Assembly (NCBI RefSeq): GCF_002995745.1
Contig: NZ_PVXQ01000036.1
Span: forward strand, 1 to 34,601
Source of the DNA: Clostridium vincentii
GTDB lineage: Bacteria > Bacillota > Clostridia > Clostridiales > Clostridiaceae
Direction: 5' to 3'
Length of the DNA: 34,601 bases
The translations under genes and the position numbers were made by a program. The notes beneath the pieces were generated by a model. The model was not told the DNA's origin. It ran no database searches and was given only the letters and a program-made list of their open reading frames with translations. Below, one piece after another: positions 32,354-34,601 of the stretch; position 1 is the first letter of the stretch, and each line of letters starts with the position of its first letter.

Positions 32354-32965
32354 TTAATTATCTAATTTTTTTATCCTAAATGAGGCATGATCTGAAACTA
32401 TTTTTATATCTAAAACTTCATTAAGACGGCTTAAACTTCTAACGTTATTTATGCTAGTTAAATTTTTCCTTTTAACCAAAATCTGTAGAACATTTAAAAT
32501 ATCCTTTTTAGCCTCATTATCTAAAGCAAAGCCCTTTAAACAAAATGCATTTATAAATTTTAGTGTAGTCCATATTTGTTCGTCTGCTATTTTAGTAATA
32601 TCCATTAAGACCCATGTAAAATCTTTTCTTCTCTCTTTAGGTGGATAAGCTTCTTTGAAAAACTCTAGAAAATGATTTGTTGCTTTAGGATCTTTTTCAG
32701 AAACATATTTTCCAAGCTGTTTTTTTAAATCATTTTTTAAAAACATAGTTGTATTAGGTTTAATATTAGCAGCCATAGACTCAATATTTTCATAGATCAT
32801 ATTATATACCATTTCAATTTGATCATGATCTATATCGCCATTTTTAAGAACTTTTACTTCTTCTATGTATTCTAAAACATTTTTTTTAGTGTCTAACTCT
32901 TTATTATATAAACTTTTCCATACTTCTATTCCATTTAAGCCTTGTAAATTAATTTCTTCTTTCAT
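32354..32965 (-). CDS. Unknown protein upstream of LiaF-like gene
   Basis: This 203-residue, largely helical and charged protein has no signal or membrane segment. Features are a helical N-terminus (WKSLYNKELDTKKNVLEYIE), the conserved-looking stretch FFKEAYPPKERRKDFTWVLM (about residues 104-123) and a basic C-terminus. I recognise no family; helical-repeat or HEAT-like folding is possible. The ribosome site is weak (GGCGGT, 5-6 nt before the ATG). Because the LiaF-like gene follows within 33 bp with no terminator between, the two are probably co-expressed and may act together, but this rests on position alone. Confidence 0.7.
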   Translation of the reverse strand: MKEEINLQGLNGIEVWKSLYNKELDTKKNVLEYIEEVKVLKNGDIDHDQIEMVYNMIYENIESMAANIKPNTTMFLKNDLKKQLGKYVSEKDPKATNHFLEFFKEAYPPKERRKDFTWVLMDITKIADEQIWTTLKFINAFCLKGFALDNEAKKDILNVLQILVKRKNLTSINNVRSLSRLNEVLDIKIVSDHASFRIKKLDN

Positions 32966-33063
32966 TTTCTACCGCCTTTAGTTTTTATTTAAGTATTATT
33001 ACTAGTATACTATATATTTTTATTAAACCTAACTAATTTTTATAAAGCCATTAGTAATTCCAT

Positions 33064-34392
33064 CTAATGTATAGACAATTTTAATTTTTTAATCTTACTA
33101 TTATGCATATTATTCATAAATAATATAGCTATAGACATTATAATCTGAGCAAGAGGCAAAGTAATCCAAATTCCTTGAAGACCAAATAATCTAGGTAAAA
33201 TCAAAATTAAAATTGGAGTTATTAAAATTGGATCTCCATAGATAATTATACTAGAATATTTACTTTCACCTACTGCATAAAAATATGAGGATGCTAATTT
33301 TACAAGTGCTACACAAGGTAATGATAAACTTGTTATAATTAGCCCACTACTCATAATTTCTGTAGCAACAGGAGATGAACCAAAAACCTTTGGGATAATA
33401 TCTCTTAAAAATATCATAGAAGATAGCAAGATTGCACTAAGAATAAGGACAAATATTGTGGCTTTTCTTTTTATTATCTTCATACTTTCAAAGAGATTTC
33501 CTCCACTACAAAAACTAATTAAGGGTTGTATTCCCTCGCCTACTCCAGATAATAACAACTGACCAGTACCTACTACATAGGAAATTACAGAATAAGCAGC
33601 AACAGCAACATCTCCTCCGTATTTTAAACACTGAAGATTATTAAAGACTATTATTACTGATGGAGATAGGAAAAGACCAAAAGGAGATAATCCAGTGAGA
33701 AGAATCTTTTTCACCGCTCCTCTAACTAATCTGAATTCTTTAGGTTTTATTCTATTTTCCTTATCCTTAATAAATAGTATTATACATAATAAAGTAGTAA
33801 TTCCTTGCGCTATAATTGTTGCTATAGCTGCACCCTCAATACCTTTGTCTAAAATAATTATAAATATTGCATCTAAAATAATATTTGCGACTAATCCAAC
33901 TATCATTATTATCATAGCTTCTATGGTTTTCTTACTGTTTCTTAATAATGGTGTAAGACCTGTAGCAAACACTTGAAATGCACAGCCAACAACTATATAT
34001 TTTGTATATCTGGCAGCTTGAAAATGTACTTCTCCAACTGCTCCCAATAAACTTAATATTTTTTCATAATTAAACCAAAAAGCTATTGTTAAAACAATAC
34101 TTGATATGAACAATAACATTAGTGTATTTCCTCTAGCTAAATTGGAAGCTTTTTTGTTGTTTTCCCCTTGCGCTAAGGACATGACAACAGCACCACCAGT
34201 TCCTATACCTGTACCAATGGCCATAATTATTGATGCTATTGGCCAAGCAATGTTAATTGCGGCTAATCCTATATCTCCAATTGATTGTCCCACAAAGAAG
34301 CCATCTACTATAATATATAAGCCTTGTAATAGCATAGTTAACATTGAAGGGATTACAAATCTCATAAATTGTTTCTCTATTTGATTACTCAA
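33064..34392 (-). CDS. MATE family efflux transporter
   Basis: This 442-residue polytopic protein has about 12 helices in two related halves. The N-terminus has FVIPSMLTMLLQGLYIIVDGFFVGQ (about residues 11-35), typical of MATE proteins, and the family pattern GTGIGTGGAVVMSLAQGENN (about 71-90) follows. It exports drugs or cationic metabolites with Na+ or H+. The open frame extends to 34518, but that stretch would span the promoter at 34433-34461. The TTG at 34392 has a perfect AGGAGG 7 nt upstream and is the chosen start. No strong terminator was found downstream. Confidence 0.92.
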   Translation of the reverse strand: MSNQIEKQFMRFVIPSMLTMLLQGLYIIVDGFFVGQSIGDIGLAAINIAWPIASIIMAIGTGIGTGGAVVMSLAQGENNKKASNLARGNTLMLLFISSIVLTIAFWFNYEKILSLLGAVGEVHFQAARYTKYIVVGCAFQVFATGLTPLLRNSKKTIEAMIIMIVGLVANIILDAIFIIILDKGIEGAAIATIIAQGITTLLCIILFIKDKENRIKPKEFRLVRGAVKKILLTGLSPFGLFLSPSVIIVFNNLQCLKYGGDVAVAAYSVISYVVGTGQLLLSGVGEGIQPLISFCSGGNLFESMKIIKRKATIFVLILSAILLSSMIFLRDIIPKVFGSSPVATEIMSSGLIITSLSLPCVALVKLASSYFYAVGESKYSSIIIYGDPILITPILILILPRLFGLQGIWITLPLAQIIMSIAILFMNNMHNSKIKKLKLSIH

Positions 34393-34432
34393 GTAATTAC
34401 CTCCTGTAGAATTAGTCCAACTTCCTGCTATA

Positions 34433-34461
34433 ATTATACAAGAAGTTTTATATATTTTCAA
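34433..34461 (-). promoter_or_regulatory. Promoter of the MATE transporter gene
   Basis: TTGAAA (34456-34461), a 17-bp spacer and TATAAT (34433-34438) lie 40 nt before the TTG start. This is the best promoter in the window and fixes the start choice. Confidence 0.75.
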
Positions 34462-34474
34462 ATACAGTGAACCT

Positions 34475-34489
34475 CTTGATTGAGTCAAG
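34475..34489. promoter_or_regulatory. CTTGA-N5-TCAAG inverted repeat near the MATE promoter
   Basis: A short perfect inverted repeat lies 14 bp upstream of the -35. It could be a MarR/TetR-type site. It is short and may be chance. The remaining 34490-34601 shows nothing clear. Confidence 0.25.
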
Positions 34490-34601
34490 TAAAAGTGGGC
34501 AACTATTTTATTATCCATTATTTTACAGTATATATTTATAACTTCCCTTAAGCATTTTTACTCTTAATTGTAACTAATATCTCCAAATCCTTTTAATCCA
34601 C

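Noticed and set aside
34393..34518. N-terminal extension of the MATE reading frame
   Set aside because: It spans a consensus promoter and has no ribosome site before its first codon; the start at TTG 34392 fits a perfect AGGAGG.

Overview
The window reads as chromosomal DNA of a low-GC, anaerobic, Clostridium-like firmicute. The evidence is the strongly AT-rich sequence, AGGAGG-type ribosome sites with frequent TTG starts, a complete [FeFe]-hydrogenase maturation set (TM1266-type regulator, HydE, HydG, HydF), a DUF5685 protein and a YtrA-type GntR/ABC operon. No tRNA, rRNA, CRISPR array or prophage was seen. Most genes lie on the minus strand; four lie on the plus strand (DUF5685, a J-domain protein, a six-helix membrane protein and a DUF6512 protein).

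Layout. 1-123: 5' end of a group IIC intron (minus), sitting directly behind the terminator of a flavodoxin gene. 159-4358: flavodoxin, a tail-anchored unknown, a short-chain dehydrogenase, a MurR/RpiR regulator, an RluB/RsuA-type pseudouridine synthase and a Gly/Cys-rich miniprotein, mostly as single genes with their own terminators. 4436-7252: four overlapping genes (secreted/anchored unknown, GntR/YtrA regulator, ABC ATPase, ABC permease) headed by a likely operator dyad. 7361-11941: a membrane-anchored unknown, then a LolD/MacB-type ATPase with a 1,037-residue FtsX-like permease. 12067-14345: divergent plus-strand group of DUF5685, J-domain protein and membrane protein. 14390-17891: N-acetylmuramoyl-L-alanine amidase and cardiolipin synthase (envelope). 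18008-21905: hydrogenase maturation operon with a leader that ends in an intrinsic terminator. 22168-23924: CorA transporter plus YkuE-like metallophosphoesterase. 24076-27691: a methyltransferase gene, then a phosphodiesterase/UMF1-type transporter operon whose upstream region carries phased TTAA repeats. 27802-30776: YhgE/Pip envelope protein and a small unknown. 31034-34392: DUF6512, a LiaF-like protein with an unknown partner, and a MATE efflux pump.

The most promising lead for something undescribed is the 12067-14345 locus. The DUF5685 protein carries two Asp-rich motifs that closely resemble those of squalene/phytoene synthases. The adjacent J-domain protein ends in a cysteine-rich tail reminiscent of eukaryotic cysteine-string proteins, and the third gene encodes an S-component-like membrane protein. 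Second-tier leads are the candidate attenuator in front of the hydrogenase maturation genes, the group IIC intron at a terminator, the phased repeats in front of the phosphodiesterase, and several candidate operators. Start codons were re-chosen in several genes from ribosome-site and promoter positions; coordinates below reflect those choices. All family calls are from reading motifs, not from database searches.
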